DNA of 64,000 nucleotides, taken from contig JAJAPY010000009.1 of the NCBI GenBank assembly GCA_020523885.1, positions 46,586 to 110,585 of the forward strand. Direction: 5' to 3'. The notes below the pieces were generated by a model. That model had not been told where the DNA came from and did not search any database. It was given only the letters and a program-made list of their open reading frames with translations. Made by a program: the position numbers and the translations under genes. Shown one piece after another: positions 1 to 8,344 of the stretch; within the stretch, counting starts at the first letter, position 1; each line of letters begins with the position of its first letter. The stretch comes from Candidatus Liberimonas magnetica. GTDB taxonomy: Bacteria > Elusimicrobiota > Endomicrobiia > Endomicrobiales > JAFGIL01.

Positions 1-63
1 CGTTAAAGACATTACCTGATATATTTTTAAGTGACAATTGAAGACGAAGCATATCCGCACATC

Positions 64-954
64 CTAACGGGGTGTTGACTTTGCAATTTCAGAAGGAAGC
101 ACCCTGCCTGAATATTGCTTGGCATAGGCTCGTGTAAACTGCGCACCGTAAAAAACTATCATAGAAGAATAAGAGGCCCAGATCATGATCAAGATGACAG
201 AACCTGCTGCGCCGTACCCCAGGCCAGGGTTTACTTGCCCAAAATATAACCCCAGGCCAAATTTCATGATCTCAAACAGAAAGGCGGTAACAAGCGAGCC
301 GATCCATACATGCCGCCATTTTATTTTTGCATCCGGAATGTATTTGAACATAAACGCGAATAACACGGAGAGAATACTCAAGGATAAAATGAAATTGAAT
401 ATCTCAAGCGTCATGAAAAATGAATTAGAAAAATGGCCTGACAGCCAATTACCGAAAGCCGCAAGTGTTGCGGAGATCACAAGAGATACGATTAGCATGA
501 ACGCAACAGAAACTAACAGGCCGAATGAAAACAACCGCACTCTGATTAAATTCCAAATACCCGACTTAGAAGGGTCTGCCTTTACTTCCCAGATAATGTT
601 TAATGATTTTTGGAACTGCGCAAATACTCCTGTTGCGCCTATAATGATCGTTACCACCCCTATCACTGTTGCCAGGGTGTTGTTCTTTAATTCGCCTGCT
701 GTTGTGATCATACTCTTAATTTGTTCCGCTGTGTCTGCCCCAAGAGTAGCCGTGATCTGGGCTGTCACATGGTCGCTCACTGTATCGCGCCCGAACAGGT
801 ACCCGGCAAGCGTTGTTATCACCACAAGCAGCCCCGGCAGCGAAAAGATCGAATAGTACGCGATCACGGCGCTTTCACGTAACGGGTCTTTTTCCATCCA
901 TTCTTTATAGGCGGTTTTAAAAATATTAGAAATATTATGAAAATGCAGCTTCAT
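64..954 (-). CDS. YihY/BrkB-family inner membrane protein
   Basis: A 296-residue integral membrane protein of the YihY/UPF0761 (formerly BrkB) family; the molecular function of this family is not firmly known. After a short cytoplasmic start the family's first motif is visible at about residues 26-45 (ESAVIAYYSIFSLPGLLVV), followed by about five further hydrophobic segments between residues 90 and 270, and a short polar tail. The length is normal for the family and both ends look complete. A sigma-70-like promoter lies about 30 bases upstream, and its -35 region carries a box shared with the DUF1573 gene near 7 kb. The gene follows the Kai-type operon but is read from its own promoter. Family assignment is secure; the role is unknown. 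Confidence 0.9.
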   Translation of the reverse strand: MKLHFHNISNIFKTAYKEWMEKDPLRESAVIAYYSIFSLPGLLVVITTLAGYLFGRDTVSDHVTAQITATLGADTAEQIKSMITTAGELKNNTLATVIGVVTIIIGATGVFAQFQKSLNIIWEVKADPSKSGIWNLIRVRLFSFGLLVSVAFMLIVSLVISATLAAFGNWLSGHFSNSFFMTLEIFNFILSLSILSVLFAFMFKYIPDAKIKWRHVWIGSLVTAFLFEIMKFGLGLYFGQVNPGLGYGAAGSVILIMIWASYSSMIVFYGAQFTRAYAKQYSGRVLPSEIAKSTPR

Positions 955-990
955 TTGTTTTGGGCCTCATTCTGTTATCACTATAAATAT

Positions 991-1036
991 ATCTTATGTA
1001 AATATCAGTAAGCACTCAATTGTACCTGGGTATAAC
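991..1036 (-). promoter_or_regulatory. Promoter with dyad box, upstream of the yihY-like gene
   Basis: On the minus strand there is a -35 hexamer TTGAGT (1014-1019) and a -10 hexamer TAAGAT (991-996), separated by exactly 17 bases. The -35 overlaps the end of a 22-bp box (1015-1036) containing the imperfect dyad TATACCCAGGTACA. The same 22 bp with one mismatch is in the same place at the promoter at 6983-7028. The placement suits an activator or repressor site; the regulator is not known. Confidence 0.6.
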
Positions 1037-1117
1037 AGAGTTATGGCAAGGTTGGTTTGTAAACAATATAGGAGTGAATAGATACTTAAAGTGAATTAAT
1101 GAAATGTGATCAGAGTG

Positions 1118-1738
1118 CTAACTTTTGGAAGAAATAATGCCTGCTTTTTGGGCGAAGTGGATAAGTTCTGTTACGGTTGTAGCCTGCATCTTCTGCATGA
1201 CTCTGCCGCGGTGGACTTTTATTGTCTGAAGGGAAGTCCCCCTCTTGTAGGCGATCTGTTTGCTCAGCATCCCCTTGGTTACCAAATGAAAAACTTCCAG
1301 TTCCCGCGGGGACAAGGTTTTGATGCGTTGCTTAATTTTTGATATTTCGGCGAATTCTTTGTTTAGAATTTTGCTTTTTGAAATTGCAAGCGTCACGGCG
1401 CCAAGCAGTTTCTTCTCGGTAAAGGGTTTGGGAAGAAAATCAACAGCTCCTGCCTTCATGCCTTTCACGCTCATCGGGATATTCCCGTGTCCGGTTATAA
1501 AAACAATGGGTATAGCAAGCTCTCGAAGTGTCATTGCCTCTTGAAGGTCAAGCCCGCTCATATCCGGCATTTGTATGTCGCTTACCAGGCACGACGGCAA
1601 TTTAAAATGTTTAAAAGCTAAAAAATCGGCTGCACAGGTAAATGTCTCAACCGCAAACCCATGTGATTTTAACAATAAGGATAGGGCTCTGCACACAGAA
1701 GTATTATCGTCAACAACATAGATGATAGGTTTAATCAT
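1118..1738 (-). CDS. FixJ/NarL-type response regulator
   Basis: A 206-residue two-component response regulator. The receiver domain covers about residues 4-120, with the acidic pair D10-D11, phospho-acceptor D54 in LVSDIQMPDMSG, the conserved T near residue 82 and K104 in LPKPF. A LuxR/FixJ-type helix-turn-helix follows at about 140-200 (LSPRELEVFHLVTKG). It should bind DNA when phosphorylated. Its start codon overlaps the stop of the upstream histidine kinase by four bases (ATGA), so the two are translationally coupled and very likely partners. It is the last gene of the KaiC-KaiB-kinase operon. The shared dyad boxes near 1.02 and 7.02 kb are reasonable candidate targets, but that link is inference. 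Confidence 0.93.
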   Translation of the reverse strand: MIKPIIYVVDDNTSVCRALSLLLKSHGFAVETFTCAADFLAFKHFKLPSCLVSDIQMPDMSGLDLQEAMTLRELAIPIVFITGHGNIPMSVKGMKAGAVDFLPKPFTEKKLLGAVTLAISKSKILNKEFAEISKIKQRIKTLSPRELEVFHLVTKGMLSKQIAYKRGTSLQTIKVHRGRVMQKMQATTVTELIHFAQKAGIISSKS

Positions 1739-3330
1739 CGAGAATCCTTTGTCTTAACTGGAATGGTGAAATAGAACGTTACACCGCGTTCAGGATTATT
1801 TTCTGCATATAATCGTCCGCCATGCGCCTCGATAATGGAACGGCTGATAGACAACCCCATGCCCAACCCATCCGGTTTGCTGGTGAAAAAGTGAGTAAAG
1901 AGCTTAGGCATATTTTGCGCAGTGATCCCGCTTCCGGAATCCTTTACCGCCACCATGATCGCATCAGTGCCTTTCAGTACCTTTTGCGATGTGCGGATCG
2001 CTATTTCTCGAGGGCCTTTATTGTCCTCCATGGCATCAAAGCTATTGCTTATAAGGTTCAGTAGGACCTGTTGCAGTTGTATCCTGTCGCCCTGGACAAG
2101 AGGAAGGCCGCTCTCCAGCTGAAGTTTTATTAAAGTGTTCCTTACAATAGCATCAGTTGAGCTAAGGATCATAGTCTCATTAATAAGAGTATTTACATCA
2201 AGAGGTTTTATTTCAGGCCTGCCCTTCTTCAATAGTGACCGTAATCGCTGGATAACCTCACTTGCCCGCTGGTCATCATCAATAATATATGACAGTATTT
2301 TCTCTAATTCGGTGGCCTTGCCGGCAAGCATACGTTTGGCAGCCTGGGCGTAGGAAAGGATGGACGTAAGAGGCTGGCTTATCTCATGAGCCAGAGACGA
2401 GACAAATTCAGCAAGTTTCCCCACCCTGGTAACGTGTAAAAGCTCCTCGCGCTGTGTGTTGATCATTAACTCTTTCTGCTTTATCAAAGTAATGTCTGTA
2501 AAAACTATACAGACCCCGGCATTATCTATTTTCAGAGGGCTGCAAGAGATATGCATAGATAAGATTGTTTCATCTTTTCTCCTGACCGTAACTTCTCCGC
2601 TGCTTGAACCCAACAACCCTTGTGCTATTATTGAGTTATATTTGGCAAGATCTTGCGGTTGAATAAATTCTTTTATCGAGTTGCCGGTAATTCTTTTAAT
2701 CGGAACCCCAAGCATTTGTGACAAGCGCTTATTACAATACATCACTGTACCATCGGAAGTAAGTGTAGCTGCGCCTTCATTCATGGTTTCTACAAGGATG
2801 CGATAGGCATAATCAGCGCCTTTAAAAGTAAAGACTTTTTCGCCTTTATGCCCGGTTACCACAAGCGCATCAACATTACCTTTTCGTATGGCATTTAGAG
2901 TTTCTTCCACTTCACTGAGCCTAAGGCTCAGCTTCTCGTTTTCCTTTAATGTTCCGGCAGTGATTTCTTTTCTGCTCTCATTTCCGAGTGTCTTATTCTT
3001 TTCTTTTGGCGCTAAACCCAGGCCCACAAGAAGCTTTTCGATATTTGACATATCTCCGATAAATCTTCGCGAAGGCTCAGGAAACTCCTTAATTAAGGTA
3101 GGTGCTGCAATAATATGCCAGTCTTTGGCTAATTTTGGATTCTGATAAATATCGATTATCTCAAGATCATGCCGTCCTTCCAGGCATTCACGGCACAGTT
3201 TCTTTATATTCGCTATTGCCTTTTGAGATTTTGGAGTTAATCCGGACACAAAAAGCTTTAGCACATATTTTTCTTTTTGTTTTTTTTCAGTCTTCTGTTC
3301 GAGAGAGTTTTTTATACTATTTTTTTGCAT
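1735..3330 (-). CDS. Hybrid KaiB-like/PAS sensor histidine kinase (SasA-like)
   Basis: A 531-residue cytoplasmic sensor kinase with no membrane segment. A KaiB/SasA-type thioredoxin-fold domain lies at about residues 22-108 and resembles the free KaiB encoded upstream. A coiled linker leads to a PAS domain (about 172-285), then HisKA with phospho-acceptor H315 in SLAHEISQPL, and an HATPase domain with N425, DSGSG (464-468) and GLGMG near 488. In cyanobacteria SasA uses its KaiB-like domain to read KaiC; the same reading of the adjacent KaiC is the natural inference here. The ATG at 3330 is preferred to the upstream TTG because AAGGA sits at the right distance. It overlaps the response regulator gene by four bases. 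Confidence 0.9.
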   Translation of the reverse strand: MQKNSIKNSLEQKTEKKQKEKYVLKLFVSGLTPKSQKAIANIKKLCRECLEGRHDLEIIDIYQNPKLAKDWHIIAAPTLIKEFPEPSRRFIGDMSNIEKLLVGLGLAPKEKNKTLGNESRKEITAGTLKENEKLSLRLSEVEETLNAIRKGNVDALVVTGHKGEKVFTFKGADYAYRILVETMNEGAATLTSDGTVMYCNKRLSQMLGVPIKRITGNSIKEFIQPQDLAKYNSIIAQGLLGSSSGEVTVRRKDETILSMHISCSPLKIDNAGVCIVFTDITLIKQKELMINTQREELLHVTRVGKLAEFVSSLAHEISQPLTSILSYAQAAKRMLAGKATELEKILSYIIDDDQRASEVIQRLRSLLKKGRPEIKPLDVNTLINETMILSSTDAIVRNTLIKLQLESGLPLVQGDRIQLQQVLLNLISNSFDAMEDNKGPREIAIRTSQKVLKGTDAIMVAVKDSGSGITAQNMPKLFTHFFTSKPDGLGMGLSISRSIIEAHGGRLYAENNPERGVTFYFTIPVKTKDSR

Positions 3331-3358
3331 ATTAATAATTCCTTGCAACTAGTACATT

Positions 3359-3649
3359 CTAAGTTTTCGGCACTATATCTAAGCCTATAAGAACTTTTTG
3401 TGTGTTAGAGAAATCGCCTATGATCTTTCTTAAGGGAGGAGGTAACCGCTTTACAAGCGTTGGGATAGCCAGTATCTGATCCCCTTTAGCAAGCCTGGGA
3501 TTGGCCAATATATCAATTATCTTAATTGAATACTTTCCTTTGAGATGGTCCTCGCATATTTTCTTTATATTAGCAAATGCCGCCATTGATTTAACTGTCT
3601 GGCCGGCAATATACAACCTTAACATCCATCTTTCTTTTTGTTTGGCCAT
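3359..3649 (-). CDS. kaiB: KaiB-like protein
   Basis: A 96-residue protein with the KaiB thioredoxin-like fold: LRLYIAGQT at the first strand, then helix, strand (KIIDILANP), a central helix and [11 protein letters not shown] with the cis-proline region, ending GLDI. The length is typical of KaiB (about 90-105 residues). In clock systems KaiB binds the CI ring of KaiC and displaces the SasA-type kinase. The gene begins two bases after the KaiC stop with a ribosome site inside the KaiC end, so the two are coupled. It is followed 28 bases later by the kinase whose N-terminus is a second KaiB-like domain. The sequence does not show whether this KaiB switches fold. Confidence 0.92.
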   Translation of the reverse strand: MAKQKERWMLRLYIAGQTVKSMAAFANIKKICEDHLKGKYSIKIIDILANPRLAKGDQILAIPTLVKRLPPPLRKIIGDFSNTQKVLIGLDIVPKT

Positions 3650-3650
3650 T

Positions 3651-5105
3651 TTAGCCCGCCTTTTTGGTTTTTAGGCCATTATTTATCTGCACACCGTTAT
3701 TAGTTATAAAGAATTCCCTTATCTGATTAGAGTGATGCATGCCGCGTGATTTCAGGATGCTTATGATCCGGGTGCGCTCATTGCCTCTTTCAATATTCAG
3801 CAGTTTGATCCAGGAATCACATAGAGAAGAGATATTTATTTCTGTCTGTTCGGCTCTATCCCCAATGGTGAACAGGTCTGTCATGAGAAGGGTTATTTGA
3901 GAAGCCTTCAAAAAATCGATGAGCCGGGTCAACATTGCTTGCGCTTCGATGAGCGTACCTGAAGTAATTAAATTAGATATTGGATCGAACACTACAACAT
4001 TGGGCTTGAATTCATTTATCATATTGTGTGCATTCACAAGGTGCCTTTCCAGCCCGTAAAGAGCGGGGCGAGAGGCCGAAATCCTTAAAAGGCCTTTATC
4101 TGCCCATTTTTTAAGGTTGATACCTATATTGCCCATATCTCGGATGATCTGATTTTCTGACTCTTCAAAAGCAAAGAAGATGCATTTCTTTCCACGGCTG
4201 CATACCGAATCAGCGAAATGAGAGACAAAACTTGTTTTTCCTGTTCCTGAACCGCCGGAAACGAGAATGGCGCTGCCGCGATAATATCCTTTATTATCAA
4301 GCATACCATCAAGGTCTTTTATCCCGGAAGAAATTCTTTCAGAAGATACAGGGTAGTCTAATCCTAATGAAGTGACAGGAAGTACTGATAGGCCTTTTTT
4401 GTCGATCAAAAACGGGTATTCGTTGCTCCCGTGTATTGAGCCGCGATATTTGATTATTTTAAACCGCCTGGTCGAGATCTGCTCATTTACTCTATGGTCC
4501 AGGAGAATAACGCAATCGGCGACATATTCCTCAAGGCCGTATCTTGTCAGGCTCTTATCGCCGCGTTCGCCCGTTATTATTGATGTAACACCTTTCGTCT
4601 TAAGCCACCGGAAAAGCCTTCTTAGTTCTGCTCTCAGGACATTTTCATTGTTTAATCCCGTAAAGAGCGCTTCAATGGTATCCAGCACTACCCGTTTTGC
4701 GCCTATAGAATCGATCGCATGCCCCAGCCTTACAAATAATCCTTCAAGATCATACTCGCCTGCTTCCTCGATTTCACTGCGTTCAATGAAAACATGATCA
4801 ATGATCAATTTTTTGTGTTTTATAAGATTATTTAATTCAAATCCGAGTGAAGAAAAATTCTTTGTCAATTCTTCGGCATTTTCTTCAAATGACATATAGA
4901 CACCCGGCTCGTTAAACTCATTTGTTCCGCGGGTAAGAAATTCCATCGCAAATAGCGTCTTCCCGCACCCCGCGTTACCGCACACAAGCGTAGTCCGTTC
5001 TCGAGGCAATCCGCCAAATGTAATCTCATCCACACCCTGAATACCGGTCGGACACTTTAGCAACTCAAACTTCTCTACTTTTAGTTTTTTTGTTGATTTA
5101 GACAT
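3651..5105 (-). CDS. kaiC: KaiC-like double RecA-domain ATPase/autokinase
   Basis: A 484-residue KaiC-family protein with two RecA-type domains. CI has Walker A GNAGCGKT (43-50) and the catalytic glutamate pair E74-E75; CII has Walker A GGSGTGKT (284-291) and E314-E315. The CII phospho-site region reads INISSLCDS, placing Ser-Ser (about 426-427) where cyanobacterial KaiC has Ser-Thr, so autophosphorylation is plausible. The C-terminal [10 protein letters not shown] segment also matches KaiC. It heads the operon kaiC-kaiB-kinase-regulator; no KaiA is present, as in most non-cyanobacterial systems. Transcription probably starts at the promoter at 5259-5287. Whether it keeps time or acts as a metabolic or stress switch cannot be told from sequence. 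Confidence 0.93.
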   Translation of the reverse strand: MSKSTKKLKVEKFELLKCPTGIQGVDEITFGGLPRERTTLVCGNAGCGKTLFAMEFLTRGTNEFNEPGVYMSFEENAEELTKNFSSLGFELNNLIKHKKLIIDHVFIERSEIEEAGEYDLEGLFVRLGHAIDSIGAKRVVLDTIEALFTGLNNENVLRAELRRLFRWLKTKGVTSIITGERGDKSLTRYGLEEYVADCVILLDHRVNEQISTRRFKIIKYRGSIHGSNEYPFLIDKKGLSVLPVTSLGLDYPVSSERISSGIKDLDGMLDNKGYYRGSAILVSGGSGTGKTSFVSHFADSVCSRGKKCIFFAFEESENQIIRDMGNIGINLKKWADKGLLRISASRPALYGLERHLVNAHNMINEFKPNVVVFDPISNLITSGTLIEAQAMLTRLIDFLKASQITLLMTDLFTIGDRAEQTEINISSLCDSWIKLLNIERGNERTRIISILKSRGMHHSNQIREFFITNNGVQINNGLKTKKAG

Positions 5106-5258
5106 GCTTTCTCCCTTTAAGAATTATGTCAAGTATGGGTTGGTTATAAATACGCGGCTTTCTTTTCGATCGTTTTGGAGTAATTAAAGTGTTGGTGTAA
5201 GGTAGATATTTTTTAGATTAGTATATAGGATTCTTTACCCTTCCATAGCTCCGGTTTT

Positions 5259-5287
5259 ATTGTACTACTATTAGAATAATTGGTCAA
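5259..5287 (-). promoter_or_regulatory. Sigma-70-like promoter of the kai operon
   Basis: On the minus strand TTGACC (5282-5287) and TACAAT (5259-5264) are separated by 17 bases, a near-consensus housekeeping promoter. Transcription would start near 5252, giving a leader of about 145 bases before kaiC. It does not carry the 22-bp box found at the two neighbouring promoters, so this operon is probably controlled differently. Confidence 0.65.
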
Positions 5288-5370
5288 GCTGCATTTGTTT
5301 TTTGGGATATGATTTCCGACGTAATCTTATGATCTTTCTGCCGAATGCATATTTGATCGCGGTTCTCAGC

Positions 5371-6921
5371 CTAAGCAAAAACGAACATTAAAACCGATAA
5401 AACCAGGAACAAAACTCCTGTTAAAAGCTTAACTGCCCTTACTTGTTTTCTGCCCAAAGCCTGCATTCTGCCTGATCTTGAACTGATCAGCACCCCTACG
5501 AATATGAATACAAGAGGCAGAATGAAAACAAATGAATAGATGGTAAGATAAAATACAGCTTTTCCTATCATCTCCGGTACGCTTACCATATACATTATCG
5601 TAGGCAGATAGATCTGCCCAGTGCAGAAAAACTCCATGAAGGAGACCACTATGCCAAGAATAAAACCGAATGGTATCAAGTATCGCACATCAGCGTATTT
5701 ATGTATAAAATCGTGCATCTTTACCTTCATCCACATAGGAAGCTGAAGCGTGACATTAGCCTCTTTCCCAAGCTCAGCCCCTTTAAGCGAAAAGTAATCC
5801 TTAAAGCTTAAGAATGACAATACCAAAGTGCCGCAGCCCATGATAATATACAATATTTTAGCAACGTATTTTATGGCGTTAAGGGCGACAAAGACCTTTG
5901 CAAGGCCTACCCCTATCAAAAAGTAAACAATAAAAATCCCTAAGATATACATCATCCCGGTCCAGAAGACTTCATAGAAAGCTTTCTTTTGTATCAGGCT
6001 TAAGTATGCCACAAGAAATATTATTCCTGCAAAGGCACACGGGTTTATCCCGTCTATAAGGGCGGCGGCTACTATCGGGAAGACCTTCAAGGATTTCATC
6101 CTTTCAGTTGTTTCCTGTTTTACTATTTTATCATCCGGCGTGAACAAATCCTGCTTTGCTTGTGCCGGATTATTTTTTAATGCCGACACATACTTTTCAA
6201 ACCCGCCTTCTATCTTTTCCTGCCCGCCGAATATCTCGCCCCCGACGACTATCGCAGGAAGCTTATTTCCTTTACTGTTTAGTCTGTTTTCCACAAGAAC
6301 GAACCTTTCATAATTTTCTTTAACATTAAGCAGGTAGTTTTTTATATCAAACTTTAGATTATATTTTTGCGCGAGTTCCGGCAGTATCTTTCCTTTTAGT
6401 TTTTTGCAGTATGAACAACCAGGAGTGGCGTACAGCTCTATTTCGATTACTGAGTTCTGGACCATGAGTATCGAGTCTTGGGTCGTGAGTCCTGAGTCTT
6501 GAGTCTTGGGTCCTGTTCCCTGGTCACCGGTAACTGGTAACTGTTCACTGTTAGCTACCACTTCGCCTTCAATAAGCCATGTTATGGAAGCATTGTCAGG
6601 GTCGTTACTATCAATGAAAATATATTCACTTTTTTTGCCCGGAGAAAGCTCTTTTGGGTCTAAGGATATCTTGAAATCACATTTTTGGTTTTGTTTTATT
6701 ACGGCTTTTGCCGGGGTTATTGAGATGCACGGGCATGAACTTCTGGCTGATACTTCTAAATTTCCAGTTCCTATGTTGCGTACCGAGAGAGTTTCATTGA
6801 TCACAGTCCCCTTAATTATCTTTCCAGTATCCCAATAAGCTTTTGACAATGAAACTTTAGGCTGGGCGAATAAGCAAGACGGTAATAAAACAAGCAAATA
6901 GAATATTTTTAAACATTTCAT
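5371..6921 (-). CDS. DUF1573-thioredoxin-DsbD-like fusion membrane protein
   Basis: A 516-residue exported membrane protein made of three parts. A signal peptide (about 1-19) precedes a DUF1573 domain (about 20-125, with SSCPC at 61-65). A low-complexity Q/T-rich linker (about 126-155) leads to a glutaredoxin/thioredoxin-like domain with C169-x-x-C172. From residue 275 to the end there are about six transmembrane helices resembling CcdA/DsbD, starting with GINPCAF. Members of these families move electrons across the membrane to periplasmic thiols or haem-assembly proteins; the exact partner is unknown. The linker is coded by short near-repeats of gagtct/ggtaactg type that look like an in-frame insertion. 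It has its own promoter at 6983-7028. Confidence 0.85.
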   Translation of the reverse strand: MKCLKIFYLLVLLPSCLFAQPKVSLSKAYWDTGKIIKGTVINETLSVRNIGTGNLEVSARSSCPCISITPAKAVIKQNQKCDFKISLDPKELSPGKKSEYIFIDSNDPDNASITWLIEGEVVANSEQLPVTGDQGTGPKTQDSGLTTQDSILMVQNSVIEIELYATPGCSYCKKLKGKILPELAQKYNLKFDIKNYLLNVKENYERFVLVENRLNSKGNKLPAIVVGGEIFGGQEKIEGGFEKYVSALKNNPAQAKQDLFTPDDKIVKQETTERMKSLKVFPIVAAALIDGINPCAFAGIIFLVAYLSLIQKKAFYEVFWTGMMYILGIFIVYFLIGVGLAKVFVALNAIKYVAKILYIIMGCGTLVLSFLSFKDYFSLKGAELGKEANVTLQLPMWMKVKMHDFIHKYADVRYLIPFGFILGIVVSFMEFFCTGQIYLPTIMYMVSVPEMIGKAVFYLTIYSFVFILPLVFIFVGVLISSRSGRMQALGRKQVRAVKLLTGVLFLVLSVLMFVFA

Positions 6922-6982
6922 TTGTATACTCTCCTATTTTAAAAAAACAAGCGGCAGAAATCTTTTGCCCGCTATATTTCAT

Positions 6983-7028
6983 ATTATAGGGAATTTCAAG
7001 AAAAGGCTCAATTGTACCTTGGTATAAC
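6983..7028 (-). promoter_or_regulatory. Promoter with dyad box, upstream of the DUF1573 fusion gene
   Basis: Minus-strand TTGAGC (7006-7011) and TATAAT (6983-6988) with a 17-base spacer make a near-consensus promoter about 55 bases upstream of the start codon. A 22-bp box at 7007-7028 (core TATACCAAGGTACA) overlaps the -35 and differs by one base from the box at 1015-1036. Same position and orientation at two promoters argue for a shared regulator. Confidence 0.65.
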
Positions 7029-7110
7029 ATATATTATGCCCAAATATGGCATTTCGTAAAATGTGATACAATTAAAATAGTTTTTTGTATATTAAACTTT
7101 TATAAATATT

Positions 7111-7124
7111 AGGCACAAATCAGG
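7111..7124 (+). repeat. AGGCACAAATCAGG repeat left of the TA module
   Basis: A 14-bp sequence repeated, with one changed base each, at 7946-7959 and 7957-7970 on the other side of the toxin-antitoxin genes, and more loosely at 33156-33169 (TGGCACAAATGTGG) beside the second tRNA-Cys fragment. The arrangement is like integrase arm-type sites, but no binding can be shown. Confidence 0.45.
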
Positions 7125-7164
7125 ATTGGGAGTATTAGAAATGTGTTAAAAAAAATATTAAAGA

Positions 7165-7446
7165 TTAACGGAATTCTACTACTAACTGTTTATGAAACAT
7201 AGAAGCTATTTTTTCTAACGTTCCTATGGTTACGTTATTATCATGCCGCTCTATTTTTGAAACAGTCTGCTGTGTAATTTTAAGTTTTTTTGCCATCTGT
7301 CTCTGGGTTAAGCGATACCTTTTCCTTAATCCTTCAATCTGAACGGCAATTAAAGCCCTTGTATGTGCTTTATCAAAGGCTTTCTTGAATTCTGGATTCT
7401 TTAATGCTTCTTTTTTAATTTCGTCAAATGACACTGATGTTTTCAT
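7165..7446 (-). CDS. HigA-type XRE antitoxin
   Basis: A 93-residue DNA-binding antitoxin. An XRE/Cro helix-turn-helix is at about residues 37-90 (LRKRYRLTQRQMAKKLKITQ followed by VSKIERHDN). The gene overlaps the upstream toxin by four bases (ATGA), giving the toxin-first order typical of higBA. It should neutralise the toxin and repress its own promoter, which must lie just upstream of 7796. The pair is flanked by copies of a 14-bp repeat, suggesting it moved as a unit. Family-level identification is secure; it could equally be named in the RelE/XRE class. Confidence 0.88.
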   Translation of the reverse strand: MKTSVSFDEIKKEALKNPEFKKAFDKAHTRALIAVQIEGLRKRYRLTQRQMAKKLKITQQTVSKIERHDNNVTIGTLEKIASMFHKQLVVEFR

Positions 7447-7796
7447 GGTAAAATCCTCCCTTCTAGTTTATAAAAATTCTGCATATGATTTTTAGCTGTC
7501 TGTATCTCTTCCTCAGGCACATGGTTTGTTTTCTTAAAGAATCCATGCGTAATGATTATCTCTCTGCCGGAATAAAAGTAAAGTAATCTTATTTCCAGTC
7601 TCCCGAATGAAGCACGAAGCTCATAAATCTTGTCTTTCAGCTTATCAGCATAAGGCCGCCTTAACATCGTTCCTTGCTGTTGTAATAGCTCCATTCGCTT
7701 GTATAGTTTAGCTCTTACTTCTTGCGTTAATCCTTCCAAAAAATCCATAACAGGTATATTGCCGCGCTCGTTTCGGTAGAATCTAATCTTATACAT
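7443..7796 (-). CDS. HigB/RelE-type toxin (phage Gp49-like family)
   Basis: A 117-residue small basic protein of the RelE/ParE superfamily, Gp49-like branch: KIRFYRNERGNIPVMDFL at the start, the helical hairpin with KLYKRMELLQQQG, then the core strands with LKDKIYELRASFGRLEIRLLYF and the C-terminal HGFFKKT motif. Proteins of this type are usually ribosome-dependent mRNA endonucleases. It is the first gene of the pair and overlaps the antitoxin start. No internal disruption is seen. Typical companions of mobile islands; here it sits immediately outside the left tRNA-Cys fragment. Confidence 0.88.
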   Translation of the reverse strand: MYKIRFYRNERGNIPVMDFLEGLTQEVRAKLYKRMELLQQQGTMLRRPYADKLKDKIYELRASFGRLEIRLLYFYSGREIIITHGFFKKTNHVPEEEIQTAKNHMQNFYKLEGRILP

Positions 7797-7945
7797 ATAG
7801 CTCCTTTTGTAATAATATTATACAGCTTATAGGTTGTATTGTCAATAGCCCCCAAAAAAATATTTTTTAGGATATCTCTTGATTGTACTAACTTAAAATT
7901 ATCCATTTGAAAAAATAGAGAAGTGTTATTAATGATGCAAAGAGA

Positions 7946-7970
7946 AGGCACAAATTAGGCACAAATGAGG
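7946..7970 (+). repeat. Two overlapping AGGCACAAAT direct repeats (arm-site-like)
   Basis: Two copies of a 14-bp repeat at 7946-7959 and 7957-7970, spaced 11 bp apart, 60 bp from the left tRNA-Cys fragment. A related pair (TGGCACAAAT, GGCACATATA) lies at 33156-33185, 135 bp beyond the right tRNA-Cys fragment. Short direct repeats beside a tRNA core are typical of tyrosine-integrase arm sites; this is inference from layout. Confidence 0.45.
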
Positions 7971-8030
7971 TTTTTGACTTGATTTGCGTGGTTAAAAAGT
8001 GATTGAAATTACAGTGAAATATAGATATGG

Positions 8031-8090
8031 GTTAAAGTTTTAGCTAAAGGTTTTGCAGACCTCTCCCTTAGCCACTTGGGTACCGCACCA
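8031..8090 (-). pseudogene. 5' fragment of tRNA-Cys (attachment-site-like repeat, left copy)
   Basis: Read on the minus strand this gives the 5' half of a tRNA-Cys: acceptor GGTGCGG, D-arm CCCAAGTGGCTAAGGG, and an anticodon stem-loop with loop CTGCAAA, anticodon GCA. After the anticodon stem the sequence runs into AT-rich DNA with no variable loop, T-arm or CCA end, so it is not a working tRNA. The same 60 bp with two mismatches occurs at 32961-33020. Two truncated tRNA copies in the same orientation 24.9 kb apart are the classic trace of site-specific integration. Confidence 0.8.
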
Positions 8091-8172
8091 TAATTCACGA
8101 AAGTATATATAAAAAGCAAAAAAAAGTCAATTTTTAGACGGAAATAAATATTTTAATGTTTGGACAATTGGG

Positions 8173-8230
8173 GACAAGAGAGGACAAGAAAAGACAGGAA
8201 AGGAACATGGTATAGTAACCGTTTGGTAAC
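8173..8230 (+). repeat. Terminal direct repeat inside the left island end
   Basis: A run of GGACAAG-type repeats followed by GGAACAT and the 18-mer TAGTAACCGTTTGGTAAC (8213-8230). The right end of the island repeats this order at 32841-32892 (AGGACAA, GGAACAT, then the identical 18-mer), just inside the second tRNA-Cys fragment. Having the same block inside both tRNA fragments supports these as the ends of one element. Confidence 0.6.
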
Positions 8231-8300
8231 CGTTTTTATGATAAAATTCGATGCAAAAAAATGCGCTTTTATTTTCTGAAAAAAAGTATTCAAAAAACAA

Positions 8301-8334
8301 AAAAACCACGCGCACATGCGGTGGTTTTTTTTGT
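8301..8334. terminator. Bidirectional hairpin terminator
   Basis: AAAAACCACG then CGCACATGCGGTGG and eight T residues: a GC-rich stem-loop flanked by A-tract and T-tract, so it would terminate transcription from either side. On the minus strand it lies below the SGNH gene; on the plus strand it faces the island end. Confidence 0.6.
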
Positions 8335-8344
8335 CAAAATATAG

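Noticed and set aside
8031..8090. Functional tRNA-Cys gene
   Set aside because: The T-arm, variable loop and 3' acceptor strand are missing in both copies, so no cloverleaf can form.
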